From Shiella aurantiaca (lineage in GTDB: Bacteria; Bacteroidota; Bacteroidia; Cytophagales; Cyclobacteriaceae), in assembly GCA_030412945.1 (NCBI GenBank), contig JAUHJS010000001.1, positions 434,001 through 498,000 of the forward strand: a stretch of DNA of 64,000 bases, written 5' to 3'. Positions 1 through 8,101 of the stretch are shown one piece after another. The notes under the pieces are model-generated. The model worked only from the letters and a program-made list of their open reading frames with translations. It did not search any database and had not been told where the DNA came from. A program made the translations under genes and the position numbers. How positions within the stretch are numbered: position 1 is the first letter of the stretch; each line of letters begins with the position of its first letter.

Positions 1-1502
1 GTATGCTGAGCCAATTAGGTCTTATCGACTTAGGTGATTTCAATACGACCTTTCAAGATCTATCCTATCACCTAACCTTTCCTACCAAAAAAGCCGGACA
101 AATCAGTGTATTTGGTTTTAGCGGTCTTAGTAGCGAAATAGGCGAAGCCGATCGTGATACCACCCTTTGGGAGTTTGACTACCAGCGCTATGATTCCCGC
201 TTCTATGCCAATACGCACCTCTCTGGATTGAAGCATTCCATAGTACTCAATAGCAAAAATTATTTGCAGAGCGCCTTGGTATTCTCCCAGCTTCAAAATG
301 GCTATATTGCGGACTCCCTAAGTACTACCTTTCAGCCATATCGCCAGTTCAATGAGCGTTTTATTGACCAAAGTGTACTACTCAGCTCAGTCCTTAATAC
401 CAAAATATCTCCCCGTCTTCATGGCCGTTCGGGCATATACCTGAAACGGATTGGTTACGATTTCTTACAACGCTACCCCAGCCCCGAAACCAATGAAATG
501 CAAACCTATATCCAGTCTGAAGGTACTATGTACACCGTACAACTATTTTCCCAATGGAATTATGCCTTCTCCGAAACTTGGCAAGCCAATGTAGGCATGC
601 ATTATATACGCCTCACGCTCAATGGCACTCAGTCGATTGAACCCCGCGCCTCAATTAAGCATGCCATCAATACCAAGCAAAGCATTAGCCTAGGCTATGG
701 TTTACATGGCCAAACGCAAAACGCGGGCATCTACTTTACCGAGCAAACCGAAAGTGATGGCTCTAAAACCCTAATTAATAAATCCTTGGGAATGAGCAAG
801 GCCCACCATTGGGTACTTTCCTATGACCACTCATTGAGCCCATATCTTCGCCTCAAAACAGAAGCTTACTACCAGTACCTCTACAGTTTACCAGTGAGCC
901 CCGATGTAAGCAATCCTCTTGCCAGCATCAATTTTGAAGAAGGCCTTATCACCGAAAAACTAGTAAACAAAGGCCGCGGCAGAAACTACGGCCTTGAACT
1001 TACCCTGGAACAGTTCACCTACAACAATACCTATTTTCTTTTGTCAGGTTCTTTATTCAATTCTGAGTACCAAGCCTTGGACAAAGTCTGGAGAAATACC
1101 CGATACAATAGCCAATACGCCTTTAGTTTCACAGGAGGAAAAGAGTTTTTCAGTACCAAAAAAGAAAAAAACATCACCTATGGCATCAACATGAAAGTGC
1201 TGTATACAGGAGGCTTCCGCTATACCCCCATCGATATCGAGGCAAGTCGTGAACAACAACAAATAGAATATATCACTGAGCAAACCTTTAGTCTTCAGAA
1301 TAAAGACTACTTCCGTACCGACCTTAGGCTGAGCATGAAAATTAATAAAAAAAGAACCACCAGTACCCTAGCATTGGACATTCAAAACCTTACCAACCGA
1401 AAAAATATACAAGGCACATATTTTGATTTAGAATCCGAGGAAATGGTAGAATCCTATCAGCTTCCATTGATTCCCATACTAAGTTACCGTATAGAATTCT
1501 AA
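1..1502 (+). CDS. TonB-dependent receptor, C-terminal barrel part (5' end outside window)
   Basis: This is the C-terminal ~500 residues of an outer-membrane receptor; the reading frame is open to the left edge, so the plug and any N-terminal carboxypeptidase-like domain lie outside. What is visible is a chain of alternating aromatic/polar beta-strands with short turns, typical of a 22-strand TonB-receptor barrel, ending in a penultimate-strand motif (LALDIQNLTNRKNIQ) and a terminal strand finishing in aromatic Phe (YRIEF), the usual outer-membrane insertion signal. The family imports siderophores, vitamins or glycans using ExbBD-TonB. The substrate cannot be told from this part and no partner SusD gene is present. 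A strong terminator follows the stop codon immediately, so the gene ends its transcription unit. Confidence 0.85.
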   Translation, partial: MLSQLGLIDLGDFNTTFQDLSYHLTFPTKKAGQISVFGFSGLSSEIGEADRDTTLWEFDYQRYDSRFYANTHLSGLKHSIVLNSKNYLQSALVFSQLQNGYIADSLSTTFQPYRQFNERFIDQSVLLSSVLNTKISPRLHGRSGIYLKRIGYDFLQRYPSPETNEMQTYIQSEGTMYTVQLFSQWNYAFSETWQANVGMHYIRLTLNGTQSIEPRASIKHAINTKQSISLGYGLHGQTQNAGIYFTEQTESDGSKTLINKSLGMSKAHHWVLSYDHSLSPYLRLKTEAYYQYLYSLPVSPDVSNPLASINFEEGLITEKLVNKGRGRNYGLELTLEQFTYNNTYFLLSGSLFNSEYQALDKVWRNTRYNSQYAFSFTGGKEFFSTKKEKNITYGINMKVLYTGGFRYTPIDIEASREQQQIEYITEQTFSLQNKDYFRTDLRLSMKINKKRTTSTLALDIQNLTNRKNIQGTYFDLESEEMVESYQLPLIPILSYRIEF

Positions 1503-1503
1503 A

Positions 1504-1538
1504 AAATCCGGTGGGGAGAGTCACTTCTCACCGGATTT
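1504..1538 (+). terminator. Rho-independent terminator after TonB receptor
   Basis: A perfect 10-bp stem (AAATCCGGTG / CACCGGATTT) with a 15-nt loop begins one base after the receptor stop codon and is followed by a T-rich stretch (ACTTTTATTT). Confidence 0.8.
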
Positions 1539-1552
1539 ACTTTTATTTGAAG

Positions 1553-2023
1553 ATGAATCCAGTTGAAATATCTCTAGTGCAGCCGAATCAACTGCCCGAA
1601 CTTTGCCAATTGGTGAAGGAGGTATTCCATACACACATCGCGTCACTCTTAAGTAAGAAAGGCATTCAGTCTTTTGAGGCACTCTTCACACCCAAACAGT
1701 TACTAGAAAAACAAAAGCAAGGCCATATGCTATGGAAATTGCACCATGGACCGCAGCTCTTGGGCCTTATCGGCCTCGATAAAGCCCACATACGCTACTT
1801 ATTTATCAAAAGCGACCATCATAGCCAAGGAGCGGGCAAACAGGCATTAGCTTTCGTTTTTCGTTATTTGACTGCCCAAGAGGTAAAAGAGGTAACCGTG
1901 TTTTCTAGTCCCAATTCAGTTGGTTTTTATAAAAAACAGGGGTTCGTACCCATAGGCCCAGAGGAGGAAAAAAACGGAATCCGCTTTACCCCAATGGCAA
2001 AACCTCTAGCCTCTGCCCTCTAG
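1553..2023 (+). CDS. GNAT family N-acetyltransferase
   Basis: A 156-residue protein of the GCN5-related acetyltransferase fold. The acetyl-CoA pyrophosphate-binding loop is seen as SQGAGKQAL (Q/RxxGxG/A type, about residues 91-99), preceded by the beta-4 strand IRYLFIKSDHH, and the family's C-terminal motif N(S)VGFYKKQGF is present. The acceptor substrate is unknown. The reading frame extends upstream to a GTG at 1511, but that codon lies inside the terminator hairpin of the previous gene, so the ATG at 1553 is the sensible start. The gene converges on the AraC-type regulator downstream. Confidence 0.85.
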   Translation: MNPVEISLVQPNQLPELCQLVKEVFHTHIASLLSKKGIQSFEALFTPKQLLEKQKQGHMLWKLHHGPQLLGLIGLDKAHIRYLFIKSDHHSQGAGKQALAFVFRYLTAQEVKEVTVFSSPNSVGFYKKQGFVPIGPEEEKNGIRFTPMAKPLASAL

Positions 2024-2049
2024 TATTCTAACATCAAGGCAAAAAAATA

Positions 2050-2069
2050 GCCCCTCCTTTCGAAGGGGC
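2050..2069 (-). terminator. Terminator of the AraC-type gene
   Basis: Perfect 6-bp stem GCCCCT/AGGGGC with an 8-nt loop. Read on the minus strand it is followed by TATTTTTTT, so it terminates the AraC gene that ends at 2124. Confidence 0.65.
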
Positions 2070-2123
2070 CTTGGGTCCAAATACGGTTTTTTAACCACTT
2101 ATTAACCAATCTACACCCAATAT

Positions 2124-2999
2124 CTAAGCAAAGTTTTGGAGCAATGACACTTCCTCGTCCACTACCTGGCCTTGGAAAATGGCGCTCATTAATGATTGCT
2201 TACGGAAGAAGGCGTCAGGGGTTTCATTCGAAAACTCCTTAAATTCCTTTATAAAGTGCGACTGGTCAAAATAACCGCATTCAAACACGATATCTTGCCA
2301 TTGCAGGCTATTGTTAATCCGCAATAAATCAAACACATAGTTGATGCGCACCGTGCGGGCAAAAAACTTAGGCGATACACCCACATGCTGCAAAAAAAGG
2401 CGCTGCATCTGGCGTTCCGACACGCAAGCATCATCGGCTAGGCTCTTCATAGAAATATCGCCCAAATGCTGACGAATGCGGTCTACGGCAAATCGTACGG
2501 TATCGCTCGTTTTATACTTTCCCTTGCCCAAGCGGAAAGCCAAAAAGCTTTCAATAATTCGGATGCGATCTTGCGTATCTCGTGCATTTTGCATGCGTTC
2601 AGTAAGCTCGTTGCCAGAAGCCCCAAAGAGCGTATCTATTGCCAAAGTATGGTTAGTTACCTGTATGGCCGGAATCCCCAGCACGGCATAGGTAGTATGT
2701 GGCTTTAATTTTACGCCAAAAATCTTACGGCCTAGGCTCGACTTCACCAATAGCGGTCGGTTGATTTTTGAGGCGAACAATCCATTCGGATGCAGCACAA
2801 ACTCTTTCTGATGATCATGTTTGCCATAAGTAGGCTGCCCATAGTGAAAAACCATCCCGTATTTTACGGTGGGCAATATCTTGTCGATAAATTCTTGCTG
2901 ACCCATCACAGTATCTTCCAATACCCAATACGAGTCAACATAATCTGCAAGCCAAGGAGAGGGTGCGTACTGTGTAAAGTACGGTGTCGTGTTTTGCAT
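2124..2999 (-). CDS. AraC-family transcriptional regulator
   Basis: About 291 residues from the ATG at 2999. The N-terminal half (PYFTQYAPSPWLADYVDSYW...) matches the DUF6597-type sensor domain found in many Bacteroidota AraC proteins. The C-terminal ~100 residues form the double helix-turn-helix: MKSLADDACVSERQMQRLF is the first recognition region and WQDIVFECGYFDQSHFIKEF the conserved second HTH of the family (canonical ...A...GF.dqSHF.r.F). The open frame continues 30 codons upstream to 3089, but that segment is basic and lacks family features, so the internal ATG is preferred. No obvious target gene lies next to it: it converges on a GNAT gene, and 395 non-coding bases lie upstream. The effector is unknown. 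Confidence 0.85.
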   Translation of the reverse strand: MQNTTPYFTQYAPSPWLADYVDSYWVLEDTVMGQQEFIDKILPTVKYGMVFHYGQPTYGKHDHQKEFVLHPNGLFASKINRPLLVKSSLGRKIFGVKLKPHTTYAVLGIPAIQVTNHTLAIDTLFGASGNELTERMQNARDTQDRIRIIESFLAFRLGKGKYKTSDTVRFAVDRIRQHLGDISMKSLADDACVSERQMQRLFLQHVGVSPKFFARTVRINYVFDLLRINNSLQWQDIVFECGYFDQSHFIKEFKEFSNETPDAFFRKQSLMSAIFQGQVVDEEVSLLQNFA

Positions 3000-3264
3000 A
3001 AGGGGTGTTACTTTTTGAGTTTTTGACCTTTGACCCAGAAATAGTACCCTATTATTTTGACCTAGCACTATTCCGATTTTCTGTTGCAAATTAACGACAT
3101 CCCCTACTAAAAGATACGGCCTAAAACGCCATACAAGGGCTTTTAGGCGTCAATTCCTGTTTTCAGGTCGCGAATTCCTAGCTTAAATCTCCTATTTCCT
3201 AAACAACTTTCTTGGGCAGCGGCCGGGCTTTCACCACTCGCCTGCCCCCCACCACCCATTTCGG

Positions 3265-3289
3265 GCCTGTCTGACGACAGTCAGGCTCA
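3265..3289. repeat. Hairpin repeat copy 1 (25 nt)
   Basis: Imperfect direct repeat of the element at 3297-3321, sharing 21 of 25 positions. It folds as GTCTGAC-GACA-GTCAGGC (7 pairs, one T-G wobble). Confidence 0.6.
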
Positions 3290-3296
3290 TACAATG

Positions 3297-3321
3297 GCCT
3301 GCCAGACGGCAGTCTGGCTCA
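3297..3321. repeat. Hairpin repeat copy 2 (25 nt)
   Basis: Second copy, 7 nt after the first. It folds as a perfect 7-bp hairpin GCCAGAC-GGCA-GTCTGGC. The differences from copy 1 keep the pairing: T:A becomes A:T, and the T-G wobble becomes C-G. Confidence 0.6.
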
Positions 3322-3343
3322 ATCCCTGCTGCAAACCGCACAC

Positions 3344-3375
3344 AAAAAAAGGCATGCCGCTAAGCACACCTTTTT
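3344..3375 (-). terminator. Terminator of hslV
   Basis: AAAAAGG pairs with CCTTTTT around an inner TGC/GCA pair. On the minus strand the hairpin runs into TTTTTTT and lies just downstream of the hslV stop. Confidence 0.65.
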
Positions 3376-3394
3376 CCCCTCTGGTTTCTTCGTA

Positions 3395-3934
3395 TTATTT
3401 CACCGTCTCCACCATAATCGAATGATTCGTGTAGATACATATATCAGCCGCTATGCCCAAACTCTCGCGTACCATCTCCTCGGCACTCAGGTGCGGAGCA
3501 TGCTTTTTCAAAGCCGTAGCTGCCGATTGCGCATACATGCTTCCCGAGCCAATAGTAGCAATACCATTATCCGGCTCCAGCACATCACCCGTTCCCGAAA
3601 GAATCAGAATTTCCTGTGCATCGGCCACTATCATCATCGATTCCAGCTTGCGCAAATAGCGGTCGGTGCGCCAATCTTTCGCCAGCTCTATGGCCGCGCG
3701 CTTCATGTTGCCCCCGTAGGCATTTAGTTTTTCCTCAAAGCGCTCCAAAAGCGTAAATGCATCGGCTGTTGACCCCGCAAAACCTGTCATGATTTTACCA
3801 TCCATCAGCTTGCGTAGTTTCTTCACTTGAGTTTTCACCACGGTATTGCCCATGGTAGCCTGCCCATCGGCCCCTATAGCCACTTGGCCATTATGTTTTA
3901 CCGCTATTACGGTAGTAGATCTAATTTTTGTCAT
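3395..3934 (-). CDS. hslV: ATP-dependent protease proteolytic subunit HslV
   Basis: A 179-residue beta-type proteasome-like subunit, full length for HslV. The mature N-terminal nucleophile is Thr7 in STTVIAV: the preceding six residues would be removed, leaving TTVIAVKHNGQVAIGADGQAT, the family signature. The later G-S-G (GIATIGSGSMYAQSAA) and AA..ICIYTNH segments are also typical. HslV forms a double hexameric ring that degrades unfolded substrates fed by the HslU ATPase. HslU is not in this window, which is unusual because hslVU normally form an operon. Six bases upstream ends an unrelated AT-rich lipoprotein gene, so the two may be co-transcribed. A terminator follows. Confidence 0.95.
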   Translation of the reverse strand: MTKIRSTTVIAVKHNGQVAIGADGQATMGNTVVKTQVKKLRKLMDGKIMTGFAGSTADAFTLLERFEEKLNAYGGNMKRAAIELAKDWRTDRYLRKLESMMIVADAQEILILSGTGDVLEPDNGIATIGSGSMYAQSAATALKKHAPHLSAEEMVRESLGIAADICIYTNHSIMVETVK

Positions 3935-3940
3935 ACTCTT

Positions 3941-5353
3941 TTAGAAAGTCCCCATGGCATCATTACCATCCTGGTCAATAAACCCGAGTGAAAAATTGGT
4001 TTGATGAGAATCGGAAGGGTCGCAATTATTTTGAACCAACACGGCCATTATATAGTCCTTGTAAAACACAAGTTTTCCAATCATGGTATTATCCATCTTA
4101 TAAGGAATTATCTGCCAAATTATTTCTCCATCAAGAGAATACTTGGTTATTCTTTCATGTCCCATACCAGACTCTACAGCAAACATGTTATCACCGTACA
4201 AATAAAACATTCCACTTCTCCCCTGAAGTTGTATCCTTTTTGTGGAACTATTTTTTTCATCAACTATTTCAATTATGTTTTCGTCATAATAATCATCCTT
4301 CTTTAAAACACCTAGATATTTTTGTTCTGGATAATAGGTAATCGAAGAGTATACCCCGGAAAGATATTTGGTTTCAACCCAGTTAAGGTCTTGATCAAAA
4401 TAATACAAATTTTGATAACCATCATGGCCTACATAACCTTCATCCGTTTGGTAAAGAGTAGCTAATTTTTCAACAGGTAATCCTTTTAAGATTGTCGAAT
4501 GGTTATTGTACGCAGTATCAGGAAAGTCAACAATCAATACACGAGGAGAATTATATTGGGTTTGATAATTACCCCAAAAATATTCTTTACCCTTAAATAA
4601 AATTCTTCCCCTAATTGCAGTAAACTCATCTTCTGCCTTTTTAACAAAGTTTCCATTTTTATCAAAAAACGATAGTTGCGAATTGGTATAGTCAGGCAAA
4701 TAAAAAGAAACACAATATACAAACCCATTCTCAAGTTGAGTCAATTGTTCGCTACTGTTCAGTGTTCCACCCGAAAGATTAATCCAACCATTAAATCTTT
4801 CCTCAATTTTAAAAGAAGAAACACTATGAATACCCACTAAGTTACCCGAATCCTGTTTATAACCGATTAAATTAGCCATTAAAAGTTCATCATTATAAAT
4901 TAATACAGGCAAATTCTCAAAACCGCCATAATAGCAAAAATCGGGAAATGGGCGATAAGAATTATACCCTTTGAACTGAAGAGTATGCCAATCACTTTCA
5001 TACTCATCTTTAATAGAAGCATCTTTATTAAATTGCTTTGCCTTCACTCTTATCTCATAGGTAATCCGTTTATCAAGTACTAATTCTAGCGTATCCTCAG
5101 TACTATTAGTTATAGTTTGCCCCTTTGACTCATAAACTTCCCATACAATGCTGTCGTAATTTTGTTCACAAAGAGAAAAAGTGGCAATATCTCCTAAATC
5201 AAATATCTCACTGACACCATTAATACATCTTGAAATTGGCAATCGCTCTAATTCAACTACTTCTTTTTCTTTACAAGAAAATGTGCTAATAGCAGTTAGT
5301 GCAAAAATTAGCGGGTAAATAAATGTTAGTCTTTCATTTAATCTGGCATTCAT
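3941..5353 (-). CDS. Uncharacterised lipoprotein, AT-rich gene
   Basis: A 470-residue protein of no family I recognise. The N-terminus is a lipoprotein signal peptide (LIFALTAISTFSCKEKE, lipobox TFS-C, Cys at about residue 27), so it should be anchored in a membrane. The mature part starts with an Ig-like stretch and then has many short aromatic-rich strands in a repeating pattern (for example ILFKGKEYFWGNY, YVGHDGYQNLYYFDQDLNWVETKYL, MFYLYGDNMFAVESG), which suggests a beta-propeller of WD40/PQQ style. The gene is visibly richer in A and T and in Asn/Tyr/Lys codons than its neighbours. It is separated from pdhC by a strong terminator but lies only 6 nt upstream of hslV. It may be an insertion that displaced the native hslV upstream region. 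Confidence 0.75.
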   Translation of the reverse strand: MNARLNERLTFIYPLIFALTAISTFSCKEKEVVELERLPISRCINGVSEIFDLGDIATFSLCEQNYDSIVWEVYESKGQTITNSTEDTLELVLDKRITYEIRVKAKQFNKDASIKDEYESDWHTLQFKGYNSYRPFPDFCYYGGFENLPVLIYNDELLMANLIGYKQDSGNLVGIHSVSSFKIEERFNGWINLSGGTLNSSEQLTQLENGFVYCVSFYLPDYTNSQLSFFDKNGNFVKKAEDEFTAIRGRILFKGKEYFWGNYQTQYNSPRVLIVDFPDTAYNNHSTILKGLPVEKLATLYQTDEGYVGHDGYQNLYYFDQDLNWVETKYLSGVYSSITYYPEQKYLGVLKKDDYYDENIIEIVDEKNSSTKRIQLQGRSGMFYLYGDNMFAVESGMGHERITKYSLDGEIIWQIIPYKMDNTMIGKLVFYKDYIMAVLVQNNCDPSDSHQTNFSLGFIDQDGNDAMGTF

Positions 5354-5384
5354 ATTTCTTATTTGAGAATAGTATATAAAAAAA

Positions 5385-5408
5385 ACAGTTTGAGCTCCCT
5401 CAAACTGT
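5385..5408 (-). terminator. Terminator of pdhC
   Basis: Perfect 10-bp stem ACAGTTTGAG/CTCAAACTGT with a 4-nt loop, followed on the minus strand by TTTTTTTT. It separates pdhC from the lipoprotein gene. Confidence 0.85.
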
Positions 5409-5420
5409 CCGTTCTTTGAT

Positions 5421-7046
5421 TCAAATCAAAATCCTTACCGGATCTTCCAAATAGTCCTTCAAAGTTTTCAAGAAGGCCGAACCTACGGCACCATCTACCA
5501 CACGGTGATCGCACGAAAGAGTTACCTTCATCACATTGGTGGCATAAAACTGTCCGTTTTTCACTGCTACGGTTTCTTTGATACCGCCCACGGCCAATAT
5601 ACAGGCATCAGGTGGGTTTACGATAGCCGTAAACTCTTCAATACCAAACATCCCCAAGTTGGAGATGGTGAAGGTATTTCCTTCCCAGTCTTTGGGTTGC
5701 AATTGCTTGTTTTTGGCTTTAGCACCTAGTTCTTTTACTTCTGTAGCTATATGGCTCAGCGATTTACTATCGGCAAAACGAACCACAGGCACCAAAAGGC
5801 CTTCTTCTACGGCAACAGCCACCCCAATATGGATGTGATGATTGTAGCGGATTTTATCGCCTAGCCAGCTGGTGTTTACCTTAGGATGCTGGCGCAAAGC
5901 GGCCGCAGTCGCCTTGATCACCATATCGTTGAAAGAAATTTTCACCGGGGCAATCTCATTCATGCTGGTACGAGCCGCCATGGCTTTATCCATGTTGATT
6001 TCCATGGTGAGGTAGAAGTGCGGAGCGGTAAACTTGCTCTCCGCCAAACGCTTGGCAATAGTCTTGCGCATTTGCGAAACAGCTACCTCTTCGTAGCCTT
6101 CTTGTCCCACTACCGATGGCAAAGCTACAACAGGTGCAGCACCCGAGGCTTTAGCCGGAGCCGCACTTGGCGTATATTCTTCAATATCTTTTTTGGTGAT
6201 GCGGCCACCGTCACCGCTTCCTTTCACCAGCTTAATATCGATTCCTTTTTCGCTGGCCATTTTACGGGCCAAAGGCGAAATTTTAATTCTGTCGTCAGTC
6301 GAAGAAGCAGCGGCTTGTGCCGGAGCACTTTGTGGAGCAGCTGCTTTTTCAGCCGGAGCTTCCGCGGGAGCCGCTTGACTTGGCTGAGCCCCTGATTTGT
6401 GCGCCTTTAATAAGGTTTCATAATCCGCTCCTTTCTGACCAATGACGGCAATCACGCCATCCACAGGCACAGAGTTTCCAGCTTCTACACCTATGTAAAG
6501 CAAAGTACCGTCTTCATACGATTCCAGCTCCATAGTGGCTTTATCAGTTTCCACTTCGGCCAATACATCACCAGCCTTCACCGTATCGCCTACTTTCTTC
6601 AACCACGAAGCCAAAACCCCTTCGGTCATGGTATCGCTCATCTTTGGCATGGTGATTACACTAGCCTTGATGTTGGACGTATCAATTTTGGCTGCCGGAG
6701 CGGCACTTGTTGGCGCACTGCTAGCGCTAGTCTCTGCCTTAGGAGCAGAAGATCCTTCGCCTTTTCCACCTTTTTTAATATCTGCCAATAGGGCATCTAT
6801 ATTCTCCCCTTTCTTTCCAATAATGGCAATCACGCCATCTACCGGTACAGAGGCTTTTTCTTCCACTCCTATATATAATAAGGTACCGTCTTGGTAGCTT
6901 TCCAATTCCATGGTGGCTTTATCGGTTTCCACCTCGGCCAATACGTCACCCGCTTTTACGGTATCTCCCACTTTCTTGATCCATGCGGCAATCACGCCTT
7001 CTTCCATGGTATCGCTCATCTTGGGCATTTTTAAAACTTCTGCCAT
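5421..7046 (-). CDS. pdhC: Pyruvate dehydrogenase complex E2, dihydrolipoamide acetyltransferase
   Basis: A 541-residue E2 subunit with the full domain order. Two lipoyl domains carry the modified lysine in ETDKATMELES (Lys43 and Lys169), each followed by an Ala/Pro-rich linker. Next come a peripheral subunit-binding domain (residues ~255-291, ISPLARKMASEKGID...GRITKKDIEEY) and a C-terminal catalytic domain with the active-site motif HRVVDG (His514). It transfers acetyl groups from lipoamide to CoA at the core of the pyruvate dehydrogenase complex. The reading frame is open 30 codons further upstream, but the ATG at 7046 opens directly on the lipoyl domain (MAEVLKMPKMSDTMEEG) and sits about 15 nt below a good promoter. 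E1 and E3 genes are not in the window. Confidence 0.95.
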   Translation of the reverse strand: MAEVLKMPKMSDTMEEGVIAAWIKKVGDTVKAGDVLAEVETDKATMELESYQDGTLLYIGVEEKASVPVDGVIAIIGKKGENIDALLADIKKGGKGEGSSAPKAETSASSAPTSAAPAAKIDTSNIKASVITMPKMSDTMTEGVLASWLKKVGDTVKAGDVLAEVETDKATMELESYEDGTLLYIGVEAGNSVPVDGVIAVIGQKGADYETLLKAHKSGAQPSQAAPAEAPAEKAAAPQSAPAQAAASSTDDRIKISPLARKMASEKGIDIKLVKGSGDGGRITKKDIEEYTPSAAPAKASGAAPVVALPSVVGQEGYEEVAVSQMRKTIAKRLAESKFTAPHFYLTMEINMDKAMAARTSMNEIAPVKISFNDMVIKATAAALRQHPKVNTSWLGDKIRYNHHIHIGVAVAVEEGLLVPVVRFADSKSLSHIATEVKELGAKAKNKQLQPKDWEGNTFTISNLGMFGIEEFTAIVNPPDACILAVGGIKETVAVKNGQFYATNVMKVTLSCDHRVVDGAVGSAFLKTLKDYLEDPVRILI

Positions 7047-7069
7047 ACAATAGTCCTTTTTTAGGTGCT

Positions 7070-7101
7070 CAAAAATAGTCTTAAATATCGCTTTTATCAA
7101 A
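7070..7101 (-). promoter_or_regulatory. Bacteroidota-type promoter of pdhC
   Basis: On the minus strand: TTTG (7101-7098), a 20-nt spacer, then TATTTTTG (7077-7070). This matches the phylum consensus TTTG / TAnnTTTG. Transcription would start near 7062, a short leader before the ATG at 7046. Confidence 0.7.
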
Positions 7102-7248
7102 CCATAAAAATCAAAATTACGCAGGAAAAAGCACATTCAAAGCCTAGCGTACTCATAAAGAGCAGGAAAACCCGTTATGCATACGATTGAAAACCTATCC
7201 CTGCTCCAAAGCAAATCCTCCTAATTTTTCATACTACCTGATATTGAT

Positions 7249-7256
7249 TATCTTTG
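7249..7256 (+). promoter_or_regulatory. -7 element upstream of the SRAP-like gene
   Basis: TATCTTTG matches the TAnnTTTG -7 consensus, with a weak -33 (TTTC) 18 nt upstream. It would place the transcript start near 7263, which supports the ATG at 7274 as start rather than the upstream ATG at 7187. Confidence 0.5.
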
Positions 7257-7273
7257 AGACAATTCTTGAAACT

Positions 7274-7972
7274 ATGCCTGAAAGATATTCCATCTGCGTG
7301 AGTGCCGAACAATTAAAAGAGCGTTTTTCCCTCAAACTCACCGATAACTATCAAGCGAAATACAATGCCGCCCCCACGCTACTGCTGCCTATCATTACTG
7401 ATAGCGGGCGCGATGGACTCTCTTTCTTCTACTGGGGTGCCTCGCCTGCACTGGCCAAAAACAAGGCCCTTAGCCCGAAAATATATACCAGTTCGGCACA
7501 GGCTTTTTTAGAGAAATCGGTATTCAAGAAAATCCTAAAACCGCATCGCTGCCTTATTCCTTTAGATGGATTCTATGGTTGGAAAGCTTTAGGTAAGAAA
7601 ACACAAGTCCCCTATCGCTTTGTGCCCGATTCTCAAGAAATACTGGCCGCTGCCGGAGTGTGGGAAGAATTTGAAACCATGGACGGGCAATCTATCCATA
7701 CCTTTTCTATGCTAGTGCACAAAGCTGGGCCCGAGCTACAGGGAATCGTGGAGAATATACCCGTTTTTGTGCCAAAGGGTCAAGAAAATCAATGGCTCAA
7801 CCTTGAAGCCAGCCCCGATTCACTGGAGCAGATTTTGCGTACACCCTATGTGCCTGCAATGAGTTTCTTTACGGTTTCACCCAAACTCAGCGATATTCAT
7901 TACAATTCCCCCATATTGCTACAAACTACCCCTCCGGCCGACCAATTCGGGAATTTCACCTTGTTTGGGTAA
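7274..7972 (+). CDS. SRAP (HMCES/YedK)-family protein lacking the catalytic residues
   Basis: 232 residues, with the SRAP fold recognisable throughout: MPERYSICVSAEQLKERF, KYNAAPT (residues 30-35), YWG, HRCLIPLDGFYGWK (91-104) and a C-terminal MSFFTVSPKLSDIHYNSP. SRAP proteins shield abasic sites in single-stranded DNA by cross-linking them through Cys2. Here the residue after Met1 is Pro, not Cys. The catalytic Glu of the DGFYEW motif is Gly102, and the His of the IHxRMP motif aligns with Val159 (GIVENIPVFV). The DNA-contacting NARAET motif is also lost (IYTSSAQ). Asn31 is kept. It should therefore not form the usual cross-link. It may be a structural DNA-binding paralogue or have another role. 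It is monocistronic, between pdhC (divergent) and fabH. Confidence 0.8.
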   Translation: MPERYSICVSAEQLKERFSLKLTDNYQAKYNAAPTLLLPIITDSGRDGLSFFYWGASPALAKNKALSPKIYTSSAQAFLEKSVFKKILKPHRCLIPLDGFYGWKALGKKTQVPYRFVPDSQEILAAAGVWEEFETMDGQSIHTFSMLVHKAGPELQGIVENIPVFVPKGQENQWLNLEASPDSLEQILRTPYVPAMSFFTVSPKLSDIHYNSPILLQTTPPADQFGNFTLFG

Positions 7973-8101
7973 ACCTTACGCGCTGGTGTAATTTTATGTA
8001 TTCGGCCTAGCCATATGATAGAATTTACTTAATTTCAAACCCCAAGGCTACACGCCCCAAAATTTGGGCATATGCGGGACTAAAAACAAACGAACATTAG
8101 T

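Larger units (their letters stand above)
3000..3394. other. Gene-free stretch between AraC gene and hslV
   Basis: These 395 bases hold no convincing gene. The part next to the AraC start must contain its promoter, although no clean TAnnTTTG element was found. The central part holds two 25-nt hairpin repeats and the part next to hslV holds its terminator. The run at 3211-3260 is C-rich and unlike the flanking genes. Confidence 0.6.

Noticed and set aside
1511-1552. Upstream GTG extension of the GNAT gene
   Set aside because: The GTG lies inside the terminator hairpin of the TonB receptor gene; the ATG at 1553 starts the conserved fold.
5886-6395. 169-residue frame on the plus strand inside pdhC
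   Set aside because: Antisense shadow of the highly biased Ala/Pro-rich E2 linker; no family features.
7187-7273. N-terminal extension of the SRAP-like protein
   Set aside because: The added residues do not resemble the family and a -7 promoter element lies between this ATG and the one at 7274.
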